From contig OZ004587.1 of assembly GCA_963924555.1 (NCBI GenBank), positions 4,774,001 through 4,838,000 of the forward strand: a DNA stretch of 64,000 bases. The letters run 5' to 3'. The position numbers and the translations under genes were made by a program. The stretch is from Crambe crambe. Taxonomy: Eukaryota; Porifera; Demospongiae; Poecilosclerida; Crambeidae. Below are positions 21,140 through 34,392 of this stretch, piece by piece (the first letter of the stretch is position 1; each line of letters starts with the position of its first letter). The notes under the pieces are model-generated. The model did no database searches. It was given only the letters and a program-made list of their open reading frames with translations, and was not told the origin of the DNA.

Positions 21140-23015
21140 TGTATAGCAGTGAGAATACTGACCTATTTGAACTCCGTGGTTGAGAGAGGAACACTGCTAC
21201 ACTACATTGAACCTGCACGAGAATAGTTCAGGTTGACGTACAAGAAGAGAGCGAGAGTGATGATGCAGAAGTGGTTCCTCGAACAGTGTGCTTGCACTTC
21301 CGGTGCAGTACTTATTATAATGAAACTACATACACCCACACAGTCAATCATAAAGACAAGTAACATCTCATTTGGTCATGTCTCACTTGATAATGAATTC
21401 CAATGTATGTGTATTTGTGATAGTCCCAGATAGAAATCAAATATTAGACGCATTGATTCTTTGCCACTTTTTCCATACTTTAGCTGTCCATTACTCATGA
21501 CTACTAGTGGCCTACAGGTCTTGTGATTTGCTATAGAGATAGTTCAATTGTTATAGAACACATGACAGAAGTTTGGGACAATTTCATCGAAACATGTTGC
21601 CCATTCAATTACAATTCAATTTCTACCTGGGATTGTCATATTTGTGTGTGGGTGTTGTTGTTATCAATCCACCCCAACACTAAAGCTACGGTAGTACAAC
21701 ATGAAATTTTCGTGAAGTCAAATTTTCATGGATTTCGAAGATTTTGAAAATTCAATACAACCAACACTTCCTTTCAGAAGCTCTGGATTAGGACTATCCT
21801 CAGGTACTACTCAGTAATATAACACTATCCAATGCACACTAGTCTTTATTTCAAGCACTGCAGTCATGTAGGACACCACTCACTTTTTTTTTTATCGTCA
21901 AAGTAGAGGAAGTGTCTGGTCTTGGAGATAAATACTGTGTACTTGCTGCTGCCAATGTTATCCTCCAGGTAGTTAGCTATAAGTGACCGTTGATCATAAT
22001 GAGGGGGGAACCAGATCTGTCCCTGTCAGGATCACTGGTCGTTAGGATAGTATATACCCACCAATGAAAAGAAGAGTAGTAGTAGCTGTGTGAGGGAATG
22101 GGAGGGGGAAAATTAATCACAAAAATAATAATTATCTGATACCATAGCTAAAAACTAGAGTATCTCATACAGACTAGCCAATGCAGCTTTTTGAACTAGC
22201 AGAAATTGATGGCATACTTAATTTCATTTGGTGATCAGACTTACCTACATATGCATTGTTATTCCAGTTGTCCTGGAAATGCTCAAAGCTCTAAGCCAGA
22301 CCCACGATTAAAAAAATTTCGTACTTAGTAATTTTTTTAAAAAATGGCCTGCTGCATGTGTAGTAGTCCAACTCAAATTATACAGCACATGTACAGTACA
22401 AGTATTAGCTACTGCCCAAGTTGCATGATCCCTGAAACTGCTACATACGTACAGACCCCCTTCCTCCCTCGGGTTGGCAACGGGTAGAATGTACACATAC
22501 AGTGGAGGTCAGAGTCTGATGATCTTTACCTCATGCAGATGTGGGGTCATTCCACTGGGATGGGATCAGTTATAGTCACACACACCATCCACTGATAAAT
22601 ATACAACAATTATTATTTACATGCCACAAATAAAAATCCTATCATGCAAAGTGCATTGAGAGAAATGTAGTTTGCAATGTTGTGGTCGTCAGGGTTTAGA
22701 CTTAGCTATAGCTTTCTAGAATAAATACATACTTGGTTAATGAGTTTGATGCAGCATAATACTGCACCTGAAGATCACTTGGTTGAAGGATGGTAGATTG
22801 TAGTTGTAGTAACTAATCAAGTCAGGGAACTTAGCTATAACTACCTGTAGCTAGTGTAAGTACAATAGTGATCTATATCTACTTGGTATACTCAACTATT
22901 TTGAGAGAGTCTATAAGCAGTGAGAATACGGACCTATTTGAACTGTGGTTGAGAGGGGGACACTGCTACACTTCATTGAAGCTGCACGAGAACTGTTCAG
23001 GTTCCATGCATACTG
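21140..23015 (-). pseudogene. FIH-like hydroxylase, copy F2 (fragments)
   Basis: The exon at about 21890-22050 encodes PVILTGTDLV and TVFISKTRHFLYFDD, as in F1. First-exon-like pieces with the AAATAG|GTCAG end lie at about 21162-21235 and about 22933-23010. The JmjC core exons are missing. The surrounding introns match F1 closely (for example ggtagaatgtacacatacag at 7620 and 22484), so F1 and F2 come from one duplication. Confidence 0.65.
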
Positions 23016-23259
23016 ATTTAAATATAGACTGCTACATGCAATGCAGTACTTCCTGTTTGACAACGCGTGGGAGAGATATAGCCACACCTCCTAAGATTAA
23101 CATCCAGCTGGGTTGATATATAAAATTTAATGTGTAAAAGATACAAAGTGAGTGGTTTTTAAATGCACAAAGAAAGTGAACAAAGTGTTCTATTATATAA
23201 AAAGCAGATAAAAAAATTATTTATAAGGTGTACGTATAGTGGTAAGCAAACTAGTAGAT

Positions 23260-23330
23260 ACTTTCTTTCTCTGTTTTTTTTTTCTTGTTTTTTGTTCTTT
23301 TTTTCCTTCTTTTTTTCTTCTTTGACAAAA
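23260..23330. repeat. T-rich low-complexity tract
   Basis: A T-rich tract with C and G interruptions, also present at 8435-8527, 38165-38242 and 58800-58880. It marks the same point of each duplicated 3' flank. Confidence 0.7.
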
Positions 23331-24458
23331 TTAATGGTTGAAGCTCAGAAGGTAAAATTTAGGCTTCCAGATCTGAGAAAATTAAAGTCACAATGTAAAT
23401 GTTGACTGTTGACTGTAAATTTAAATTTAGTATAATAGAGGAAATCTCACTCATCCAAAAATATTATTCTGAGTTACAGGCAAAAATTAATGAGAGTTAC
23501 GGGCATCCCTAGCATGTGGTCAATCCAGTGGAACTTCTGAATAATTTGAGACCCAGTCTTTTGTCGTTTATAGAGAAGTTGTCCTCTATTAAACATTATT
23601 TAGATATACAAAGGTTGTTGCCCTCTTTCAGAGTGTCCTTATCAGAGGTTCCATTGCTTGGTCTTACAATTACAGCTTTCAATATAATTACTGGTTGGTG
23701 ATTAACAGTCTATGTCTGTGACTTCAGAAATAGCTATAGCTAATACATCAAAGAATGAACCCTGTACCCACCGACCCACAATAAATTGAGCAATGCTCAC
23801 ATAGAGGGAGGCATTATAGTCCATGCAAACATGATATTGTGTTTGGTAAACTGTGTTCTAGGTACCATGTACAGCAATGATTATTAATTACTTCAATGGC
23901 AAGAGACATAACAGTAGAGTTAGAGATGGCTGTCCATAAGAACCAGTGGGTCACAAGGACCATGTTGAATTTCCACTTGTATAGGGAAATATAGTATAAA
24001 GTATACATGTAGTTGTGTAAGGCTATCTTGACAGTATCAGATTAGAAGCAATGCTTTAATGACCCCATAATTATGGCTTGACATGATACAACACCAACAT
24101 CATTACATGCAGTGATATGGAAGGACAAAGGAAAGTATGATGAGCTAATTATTCCACACCATGTTAGTTATTATCACCACAAATCTATAGTGGACATTAA
24201 ACACAAGGTTGCTTGGTCTGTACTTCAGTACTCCTACAGAAAGATGAGGACTATGCAACCATGCAACATAAACATCACAAGTTTCTACCAGCAATAGTAA
24301 ACACTCAACATCCAATTTGATGATCACATCAAAGTCCTAAAACCAAGCAGTATGATCACATCACTGTCTCTGCATGTCTCATCAAGTATCAATTGTAGCA
24401 TGGACCACCACTACATGCACACATGCATACACATAATCACACAGTCCTCACCTTATTA

Positions 24459-27400
24459 TCACCACTTCACTCTAGGGTCTGCTGGTCGCTTGTATCTCTT
24501 TGATAACGAAAGTACTGTTAAACTTGTGTTCTCCTGTAGACTTGATAGGATTACATCAACTCCTTCTTCATATGAATAATCTCTATCTAGATGTAGTTTC
24601 TTTAGTGAAATGTTTTTCTCTAGCATCTCACTCATTGCCTTAGCTCCTTCCACTCCAATAGCATTGCCTTGCATCATTAATACTAACAAGGTGGAGTTTT
24701 CAGATAGTGCTGCAGCGATGTGAATGCATCCTTGTGATGTTATTTCACAGCAAGGTATATCAAGGTGTTCTAACACTGCATTAGTTTTAATCGCATCACC
24801 AATGGAAGCTGCTCCAATATCTCCTATTGGGTTCGAATATAGTTCTAATTTGGTGAGTGACTTATTGACGGCAAGACCTGCTGACAACTGCACAGCTCCC
24901 TCACTGGTAATTTCACAGACATTAATATCAAGGTAATCTAACACAGCATTAGTTTTAATCGCATCACCAATGGAAGCTGCTCCAATATCTCCTATTGGGT
25001 TCGAATGTAGTTTTAATCTGGTGAGTGACTTATTGACGGCAAGACCTGCTGACAACTGCACAGCTCCCTCACTGGCAATTTCACACCAAGCTATATCAAG
25101 GTGTTCTAATACTGCATTAGTTTTAATCGCATCACCAATGGAAGCTGCTCCAATATCTCCTATTGGGTTCCTCCATAGTTCTAATCTGGTGAGTGACTTA
25201 TTGACGGCAAGACCTGCTGACAACTGCACAGCTCCCTCACTGGTAATTTCACAGTCACATATTTCAAGGTGTTCTAACACTGCATTAGTTTTAATCGTAT
25301 TACCAATGCAAGCTGCTCCAATATCTCCTATTGGGTTCCTCCATAGTTCTAATCTGGTCAGTGATTTATTGACGGCAAGACCTGCTGACAACTGCACAGC
25401 TCCTTCACTGGTGATACCACAAGAATCCAATATTAAAGTCCTTAAGCTCGTCAGTGCATGAGATAAAAGAGTTGAGGAAATTACATCACGTTTGTTGTTG
25501 CCTAAATCCATTTTAATAAACTTCTGGAGTATAGGATGAGGGATGTTTAGAAAATGTTCAATGCTATGAATGTCACAGTCAGAAAAGTCAGCACTTGTTA
25601 CTTCTCCTTTCCAAGTTATTGCTCTCATCTTCATCAACCCTTTGGAAAACATTTCTATTCCCTCATTTCCCATATATGAATAAGAAAAGTCCAATTCCCA
25701 CTTGTTTTGAGAATATGCCATAGAATGGCCCACCACGAAGTAATCAAGAGGACTCCATCCATGAGATGAGAACACTTTTATTGACTCACAAAATGCCAGC
25801 AGATTAGAAACTGCCTCAGTATCACCAGATTCATACATCCAGTGATAGGCAGCTGCACTTTCGTAATCTGAGATATGCTCTTGAATCATTTCTGAAGTGA
25901 AGGTATTAAACTTGGAGAGACCGAAATAGAATTTCATCACCACACTCAGGTGACCTACTTTGACATGTTCTCTTATTAGCTGCTGTTGTGTGTGGAGAGG
26001 CAACTGTGTGATGCGGTAGGCAGCTAGAAACTCTTGAAGTGTCAGATGGATGAAGTGGTAGGAGAGCTCGGCATCCTGTCCACGATAGAGCTCTTTCACC
26101 GATTCCATCAATCCTAGAGTCACTCCACCGATATCAGCACTGCTGAATGTCAGCTGTTGCTTCATGATTCCTTCCCAAGCCAGTTTGCTTAGGGCCAGCA
26201 GCTGTTGATGCACATCTGGAGGGAGGTCCTCAAGAGATCCAATCTTCCAGGACTGTTTGCCGTGTGCCTTATGTCCTGAAAAGTGCTGCATCAGCAGTTT
26301 ACATATATACGCTGTGTAGAGTCGGGTAACGGTGGTTGGGGGGGTTGACTCCATATCTCGGCTCCACTTGAATACATCTGTCACTATGTTGGCAGTCACA
26401 GGAGTGTGCATGGCTGCCTTCATAGCTGGATAATAGCTCACATAGTCCAAAAATTTGCTACGGATGTCGGGATGAACCCTCTCATCCCTCAATACTCGAC
26501 TTAACTCTAAAGTAGGAGTCGTGACAAGTTCGATATGTTGGTCCACTTGGATTGATGTGCTCTCGATGATTAACTTTGTGGCCCATGGTCGGCTGGTTAT
26601 GATTATGGTAGCTTTGGGTAGTTTGCGACCATGTACTAAATCAAGAAATATTGAAGATTCTTCCCTCATTCTTTGTTCCAGTTCGTCCCAGGCTTCCAGC
26701 CACAGGACCACACCCTCTCCTTGGCTGTTCTCCACTTCCTGTGCTATGGCCCCCTGGAGCTGAGGATGGTGGAAGAGGTCAGAGATACTTTTGGCTGACC
26801 TCACTCTGTTGTCTCGTAGGGGAAGGAGGACCAGTAGGGTGTGATCATTTAGACGTTGGCCCTGAGACCACTTGAAACAGAATTGTTCACTGAATGTGGT
26901 CTTGCCCACACCTGGAGCTCCTTCGATCAGAACTAGTCGTGGTTTCGTTTCATCATAATATTTGGACTCAGTAACATCACCTTCTGTCATAGGGTATTTC
27001 TTGTAGATGACATCATCTTTGTCTCCCCTGATCGTACTCTTAGTGAAGCTGTCCATTTTACTCCTATTAATCTTTTTCTTTTTTATCCCTGCCAGTTTGA
27101 AAGCAGCGAGGTTCTTGCCCTCCATGGTGGAATAGGTGTCCTTCAGGAAGGCTGCATACTTTGGAATACTCGAATATTTGTATTCTTTACCATCGATGGT
27201 CATGCATTCGATTTTGTGTTCCTTGAAGAATCCTTTATTGTCAGTGTTCTCCAGGTCCTGCACTAAAGTGGAGGCGATCTGAGCAGGCAGCAACCATGTG
27301 ACTATCAAACTGCCATGTGATACTTTCTTCAAGATGAGGGCAAAGGAGGGGAGGAGGAACTTGCGGATGATGTGACCTTTCAACTCTTCTAGTTGCTCCA

Positions 27401-27868
27401 AAGTGCATGTCTCCCAGTCTAATTTTAGGTGGAGTACAAATTCCTTCAGATCCGCTTCGCTAGGTCTGCTTTCAACTGCTGGACAATGCTCGGCAAAGTC
27501 ACACAGTCGAGTATTACGTCGAAAAGTTTCCAGTGAACTAAGATAACTCTTCATATTCTGTTTGAGAGAACGGTCTCCAATGTTACGAATAAGGTTTTCT
27601 AAGAGTGTGTAATTCATAAAGTTCCAGTATTTACTCAGCTTGATCCAAATACTATTGATGGTCGACTCTTTTTCTAGTTCATTCTCAATTTGTTGGAAGA
27701 AATCCTCGTGTTCTTCTTTGTACTTGATTGGTAATGTCATGAGGCGAGCTTTGAATCGATTGACATCGATATCCTTCTCTATAATTTTATCATACGTTTG
27801 AATCGATACATCCATAAATTCATCTTCAAGGTCTTGTGTTTGCTGTGGAATGGTGTTTTGAAGGAGAC
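24459..27868 (-). CDS. NACHT-LRR exon of NLR B
   Basis: A 3410-nt exon beginning after tgtatattgcag. The frame remains open about 80 nt into the intron, so the upstream ATG is not the start. It contains the pre-NACHT region, NACHT and a ribonuclease-inhibitor-type LRR domain. Four near-identical 168-nt units occupy 24750-25421, followed by the divergent terminal unit CEITSQGCIHIAAALSENST. Between P-loop and the upstream region the copies differ by short indels (for example around ESKYYDETKPR), a variable hinge. Confidence 0.9.
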
Positions 27869-30772
27869 CTGCAATATACAAAATAACAGGTATTAAAAGT
27901 CTATCATTATTATTGTTATATTGTTCTGATAAGGAAACTCTCCACATTAAAAATGAAAAGGATCATGTGTATGAAAAAATAATAAACGCAAAAAGACTTG
28001 TCTTCATGATCCCCAACCTTCGCTGGTGAAGAACGTTGCTGTGGAAAATTATCCATCAGGCATAAGGCATAAATAATACACTAAGTAACTGGCTTTTATC
28101 GGGAATGAGCTAGTCATAGAATAGTTCCATTTGCCCCAAAACACGAAATTTTTACCCCTCGAAAATAACCCGCTATACAGTAATCTATAGCCTTCCATGT
28201 ATATTCCATACAAGCAAGAAAGATTGAACACACCTTTTGGAACTTCTCCTTCCGTAGGACCTTCCATGGTAGATGGAGGTGAGGTGGAGTCCATTGGATG
28301 TGATGGAGGAGTCACAGGACAACCTACAACACAGAATAACTGATTAGAATTTTTAATTTTTTACTCTCCTCTTCAATAATTACCTTTGAGAGAGATGTTG
28401 TGAGTGTTGCTAGTGGCAGTGATGGTGTCCTTGAGGAAAGGGGAGGTGAGGTTGATTTGGCAAGTGTATTGACCAGCATGGGACAGAGAGAGAGAAGGGA
28501 AAGAGAGAGTGTTGTCTAAAGACTCAACCAGCACTACTCCATTGTGACTCCAGCAGTATGTGATGGTAGGACTGAAATCTTCAGCACCTGATACAGTGCA
28601 GGAAAGGCAGTACTTCTCCTCCACTGAGGGGTTGCCCCCAGAAATCACCACTTTGATTGGTGGGGCTATAGATGAAGGAGAGGGAGTCTGGTCATAGCGT
28701 TAATCGACATTGTTTTGTGTTAATGGGACTACATGACATTAATGTGGCCAGAACTACAAGACAAAGTTATGGTAGCATTCTACAAATCACTGCAGCAGGT
28801 CACAGACATTTTAGGGTACCATTATGTTAGCTACATCAGATATCAGTACTGTAGATTATTCTAACTTACCATCAAGGAAGACTTTTTCATCCATTACTAT
28901 TTTCTCAGCTAAGCTCTTAAATCCCACGGTAGGCTTGATCAGAGCGGACACAACAGCTTTCCACGAGATCTCACCCCCACATCCATTCAACCACTCCACC
29001 AACATATCGGTGAAGCACATATCTGGGTCATTATATTTGGATCGTAAAACTTGCAGGATGCCAACTGGGAGATGTAGCTGGAGTCCAAAGGTGAACCACT
29101 TTGTCCTCGCTTCCCACAGACGATTTTGAATGTCAGCAAAATTGGACGAAATCAATTCAACTATGAATCATAATTAAAATACTACTGATATTGTATTGTT
29201 TCTACTGATATTGCATGCAAAGCATAGCCATAACTACTTGACTCACTTCCTGGACCAGGGTTGGTCTCGATGTCCCCAGCACAGTGTAGTAGACAGCATA
29301 TAATGGTGATAGAGAAGGCCACAAACAAGTACACACCAAGTCCTTTCAATATCCTCTGTTTACTGCAACCTCCAGGGGTTTGGGTCATACAGGAAGTGTC
29401 TGTTAAGGGTAAAGAAAGACTCTGGATGTGTCAATTGGTAAAGGGTTTTCAACATGGTAAAGGGTGGTCATAAGTACTACCATATATATACAGTGAACTC
29501 CCTCTAATCAGGACCCCTAAAATGAGGCAACCCTGGTATTTAAAAAAGTCCATAAATTCACCCCTGAAATGAGGCCACCCCTCTAATCAGGACACTCCTA
29601 AGGTGGCCGAGTCCATTGTATCTCATTTACGAATGTCAATCAATTTCAGGAAACTCTTTCACTGTAAAAAGCTTGCAATATGTTGGAGTCTCTTGGTCCT
29701 TTTACTCGTCTAAAGAACACTCTTTTAAAATGATTAATTTTCTACAATTACGATTGAGATTATAGTATGAAGTTTATACCTTGGAGGCACGAGGTATACA
29801 TCACCTATGGCTCTATCATCTAAAGTAATCCATGAATCATTAAAATGCCAATATTCTGACTTCCAATGCACTCATAAGAAGAGGGTAAATGATTCAACAT
29901 GATCGAACTTTCTACTTAATAGCAGCTTTGAATGGAGATCTGCTCACTTATTGCTCCATTTACCTCACATGAGACTACTTTTCAAACCAAGAAGTAAAGT
30001 ACAACTGTCAGGTGTTTGCCTTAATTGGCACTGAAGCATGTAGAGCATGTTGATACAGGCCATGGTTAGCCAAGCTATTAAGAGCACCTTGAAACGACAG
30101 TCTAACAGGAAAGCCAAGAGCACCTAGAGAACAACGACAACATGCTCAAGAAAGAACAGAAACAGCAGAGAGAACAATCTATGATTGCTTGAGTAGACAG
30201 CAATTAATTATGAGAGTCATGATGAGCGTGACTAAAGACATGATTTAGCTAGGCAACAATAAAGCCAAGAGCACTAATATAAACAACTAAATACCAGAAA
30301 ATCAGCCAGACATCAGGAAGGCTGAGTACAAGCCTTGCATGGAAGTGAACATTTGAAATTCCAATCAGAGAGCACTTAGCTACAAGAGAACATAAACCTA
30401 ACTCTACCCTTCGAACATTGAGTGTGCACTATTGAGATATTACCTACCTAAGTCGATATAGGCCTAGCTAGCTAACAGTGCCGAGGCATTAGTCTTTTAA
30501 AGACAAACTTGTTATGCACTTGTCTACTTACATTTAGCTTATAAAAAATGATATCCATTATCAGCAGAGCAAGTAAAATCACATAGTCATAGTATAATTA
30601 TGAGGGAGGTAGAGTCAGGACAGGGGTGGGAGCTGAACTGACCTATTAGTGAGAGTAGGAACTCTTCCAGGATTTTATTGGGAGAAATAGAGTGGCATTT
30701 CACTGAAGCACGAGAACGGGCAGCATTGTTCAGGCCCACACTGGCCCTCCACTGCTCCATAGCGACTGGCAT
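24459..30772 (-). CDS. NLR B: 2A-Death-Ig-NACHT-LRR protein, six exons
   Basis: Model of about 1451 residues. Exons: 30643-30772 (MPVAMEQWRASVGLNN), 29247-29399 (hydrophobic plus 2A), 28870-29160 (Death), 28384-28665 (Ig), 28234-28323 (linker), 24459-27868 (NACHT-LRR, stop TGA). All introns are phase 1 with consensus ends (GTCAGT, GTGAGT, GTAAGT, GTAATT, GTGTGT). Death and Ig exons are nearly the same as in NLR A; the Death exon is one codon shorter. NACHT motifs GAPGVGKTTF, VVLWLEAWDEL and IIITSRPW are intact. It has the longest LRR array in the window. The acceptor tgttcttacacag before the first coding exon again points to an upstream non-coding exon. Confidence 0.87.
24750..25421 (-). repeat. 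four 168-nt LRR units, NLR B
   Basis: Exact period of 168 nt (56 codons, two 28-residue LRRs). Each unit reads C-x-I-x-SEGAVQLSAGLA.NKSLT.L.L..NPIGDIGAA.IG..IKTNAVL..L.I. Differences concentrate at the two strand positions (LELWRN, LELWRN, LKLHSN, LELYSN and LEICD, LDIAW, LDINV, LDIPC). Confidence 0.95.
29251..29274 (-). other. 2A ribosome-skipping motif, NLR B
   Basis: Codes D-I-E-T-N-P-G-P after the same hydrophobic leader as NLR A. The predicted Gly/Pro skip is between residues 92 and 93. The V-to-I change is allowed by the consensus. Confidence 0.85.
29490..30560. other. NLR B intron 1 filler
   Basis: About 1 kb with no counterpart in NLR C intron 1 (which is only 310 nt). It includes paired stretches such as ctctaatcaggaccc and ctctaatcaggacac. 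I see no open frame with a recognisable domain. Confidence 0.4.
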
Positions 30773-30779
30773 GGTTACA

Positions 30780-31485
30780 GTATCAGGGAGTACTACCTGT
30801 GTAAGAACAAGGCAAGGGGTGAATTCATTATTCCACTTGATTCACTTCAGTAGATCACCAATAGCTGGTGTAGGACTGGTTCAACACGCATCTTTTATTC
30901 CCACATCACAAAGCCACAAAATCTCATGGGAAAGTGTTTACCTATTCTTATCGAGACTAAAAATCTCATCTCACTAGATATAAGTATGACACTTACGCTG
31001 TCTCACTCGAGAGGGAGGGATTACTACAACAACTCGATAGGTTAAATAATCAGATTTGGTTAACTAAAGCAGGACTCTCTAGGTAAGACACGACAGTGTT
31101 GTTTCGTCTACATGTGTGGGAGGATCTAGGAGCTCGTAATTATGGGTGCGGTTATAAGCGTGATCACTATGCGCGCGCGTCATGCTGATATTATGAATAA
31201 TAATAATAACAAGAACCAGTTCAGTATAATTACTGTTTCAAGAACATAAAAGTTTAACTTTTTCCAGTAAGGCGATAAACTCAACTCTAGGCAGGAGCAT
31301 AGTGAATCGAATATCTACAAGAAAGTAGCAAAAAGCATTTTAGTACTGAAAAGGATTCCCATGTAAATAGCTAGTTGATATTGATAGTCATAGCTATTAC
31401 TGGCAATTTGTAAAAAGTACAACCCCTTATCATTTTCATACATAATGTAGCTAGCTAGCTATACTCTCTCTAGCTCTATACAGCT
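30780..31485. promoter_or_regulatory. probable 5' region of NLR B
   Basis: Intergenic DNA between the NLR B first coding exon and the last exon of TAR copy U2. A 3' splice site sits just upstream of the ATG exon, and parts of the region (for example ctcaactctaggcaggagca near 31279) recur upstream of NLR C near 45230. That makes it the best candidate for shared upstream regulatory sequence. No TATA box or initiator can be assigned with confidence. Confidence 0.35.
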
Positions 31486-33438
31486 GTCAACCTTTATCAC
31501 TGGTTCCAAACTCAGTTCCATTGAGTCCAGAGAGGTTGACCTGAGCAAAGTAATCAGCACAGGGTTCCCCTGTGTCACAGTGGATCCATGCATACGCCCC
31601 TGGGGAGTCAAGGGAGTTCTGGAGCTTGAGAGCAGGACAACCAGTCAGAGCTGCATTCAGCTGATCGAAGCGACTGTACATGACATTGCGACCATATTCA
31701 TGCAGTCCTAGCAAACCACTTGGACCTAAACCTTGACCTGCACACACGGATCAATTTGGGTTAATGGTGATTACTGTTTATTTTGCCAATCAAAAAAATA
31801 ATGCCCACTAGAATATAAGAAATGCATGTAAGATTAGTCAATGATTTGTAGTGTCACAAGAAGTCAGTAGATAGCTATGTATTTATGACCAGATAAGGCC
31901 AGTTTAGGTTATAGGTGGTAGCTATTCAAGTTTAGCTAACTCTTTGGACTTACTGAGAGTAGTCTCAAGACTGGAGAGTACTCTCAATTCAATGTCTGCT
32001 GATTGTGCTATGACAATGGATGAAGCCACATCTGACATGCTGTCTGCAAGGATTGGATCACGAACCAAACCCCATCCAAATCTGGTACCAGCCAGTCCAT
32101 CATTTTTTGAACTGTTAATACCATACATCAGTAGCTATGTGATTGATACACTCTAGCTAAACCTCTAAATAGTGTAGCTACATCAATTAACATGTAAAAG
32201 ATGATCAAATGCTATAGATACATGAGAGAGGAACTTCCCATGGACCCACAGTATCCTTTGTTCAGATATTTAGCTACACTGCATAGCTAGCAAGCTATCT
32301 CTCACCTTGAGAATATCATGATGGATTTGTTCATTACTTGATCAATGTTGGTGAACATGGGCCAGTAATACACCATGTCTGTTATGACATGGTCTGGATC
32401 CTTCACTAGTGGTTTCTTCTTTGAGCCATCCGGGTTGTTGGGGTAACTGCAACCATGCATGGAATTCATGGAATGAATATTATCAGGGGTTTACCCTTCA
32501 GCTATTTTTAAGAAGGAAAGAATATAGCTAGCTTGCTATAGCTACCTTGTCGATTTGCACCTCAATTGTTTTATACATAAAAACCTGTAGCTACCAATAA
32601 TTATAGAGAACTAACGTTACAATCTCAATGGTCCAAGGAGAGTTAGGATCAGCACTGAGATTCCACCTTGCAGTGGAGATGCGAGCAATGATGTCAGGGT
32701 AAGAAGCATAGTAAGGGACTTGTGCTAACACATCTACTCTGTCAGGACAATTCACACTGCAACTCTTCAAGATCTTCTCAGTCAATGCTACCACAGTAAT
32801 ATAGATTACCATGGTAGCACCCATGCCTGTTACTATGTGGTAGCCTTCTATCACAGCATTCTCAGTCTTTAAACAAGTAAAAACAACAGATAATATGATT
32901 AGCATTGAAACAAGTAGCTACTGAAAAAGACTTAGTAATAAAGAAATAATAGCTGCATATAAGCCTAGTCTGAAACTGCAGCTTCATATACTTTCCATTA
33001 TACTGGCAATTTTAAAGCCAGCACACTAGCTAGTACATGTAAGCTTACTATAGAATGTAGTCTTTGAATGGAAGAAACTAGAGGAGGTAAAGCTGCATTA
33101 GAGATGGCAGAATGAGAAGGAAACTGGTAGGCTTGTCTGTAAAATAAGATATAAATAATAAACTATTGACTAGCTGACTAGCTACAATAATTATAAGATA
33201 TTTTTTTTTTGGTGGATAACTAAAATAAGACAGTGGGAGATGTCACAGCATTCACTCTCTCATCTACTCCTCCCTCCCCTTGAGTGTCAGATGTAATGGC
33301 CAAGGATTGAAGTACAGGGGTCTGCACCAATGCTTGAATTCTGCCAGTACTCAGCGAAAACTATAGGATTTCCACCATATGCTGAGAAATTACAGCTCAG
33401 TGTGTCCTCCTTGGTCTTACAAAGAGGTCCCGAGACTT

Positions 33439-33919
33439 CAGTGGCGTAGGAAGATGGTTTTGAATAGGGGGGCCACCTAAGTAATAGTCAAGACCACGCC
33501 TATTTTACTGGGGGGGGGGGGGGGGGGGACTAAGACTAGTTTTTAGAAAAAAATCAAACTCCAAAGTAATTTATTCTTTATTGGTTTACAATATTCTTTA
33601 ATTGTTCAATTGACATTCAGTCATAGTGCTTCTTAAATAGCTAAGTTTCATTTGATGATGGGAAGAAAAAGAGCGTTCTGCTGTGGCTGAAGTGACTGAA
33701 AATGTCAAGTATAATCTAATCAGTTTATCTACTTCCTGAAACATGCCTTTGTAGATTTCACTTTCATTACAGCTGTGATCATCTAGTGTAGTATAGTAGC
33801 TATAGCAATCATGCAATCAATAATAAGGGGAGGATAATAAGGGGAGGGGGCCCTGCTCCCTGTCTGAAAATAATAGGGGGGCCCTGGCCCCTGTGGCCCC
33901 CCCTGTTCCTACGCCAGTG
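33439..33919. mobile_element. hAT transposon remnant inside U2
   Basis: Ends cagtggcgtaggaag and ttcctacgccagtg are inverted repeats typical of hAT elements. A minus-strand frame (33598-33816) encodes FSVTSATAERSFS and YLRSTM, the conserved hAT C-terminal dimerisation region. G and C homopolymers lie near the left end and right end. The base string ccgag occurs on both sides (33430-33434 and 33920-33924). The uninterrupted sequence is in U3 near 54210-54220. Confidence 0.85.
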
Positions 33920-34392
33920 CCGAGTAACATTGGTAGCAGGGACGACCTTCATATCCTGTGCAGCTGTGAAAAAAATAGTTTTGTTAATGCAGTTGAAGCT
34001 TTGAATATGGCTGAAGGATTAGCCACTATTTTTTGCAGAAAGTTAGTCCTTTTTTCAGGGGTTAAAAATGTACAGTAATGCTATGGGAAAAGAACCAAAA
34101 AGAGCATCCTTAGTTGGGAGGTTGTCCTTTTCTTGGAGGGTCCTTTCATCAAACTTTCTTTTTTCCTTTCCACTAGCTAGCTGAGTTTCCACTCAGTAGC
34201 TACGTACATGATAGCTGCAATCTTGTGGGATGACAAAGTAAAAACTTCCAGCAGTGGAGTGGCCTCAGGTGCCCACTCTGGATGCAGATTCCAGTTCACC
34301 TCATTAATATAATATTTATAGCTGCTACTTAACAACTTCTAGACTAGCTGAAAGGTTAGTTACGTAGCTAGACCTGTTGAGCACTGGGTGAC

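Noticed and set aside
24750..25421. Regular direct repeats that could suggest a CRISPR array
   Set aside because: Units are 168 nt, coding and continuous with an NLR exon; there are no repeat-spacer alternations and the genome is eukaryotic.
24970..25461. 160-codon plus-strand frames opposite the LRR arrays (also 39709-40191 and 50061-50817)
   Set aside because: They are antisense shadows of the 168-nt LRR units; openness follows from the repeat and its low stop content on that strand.
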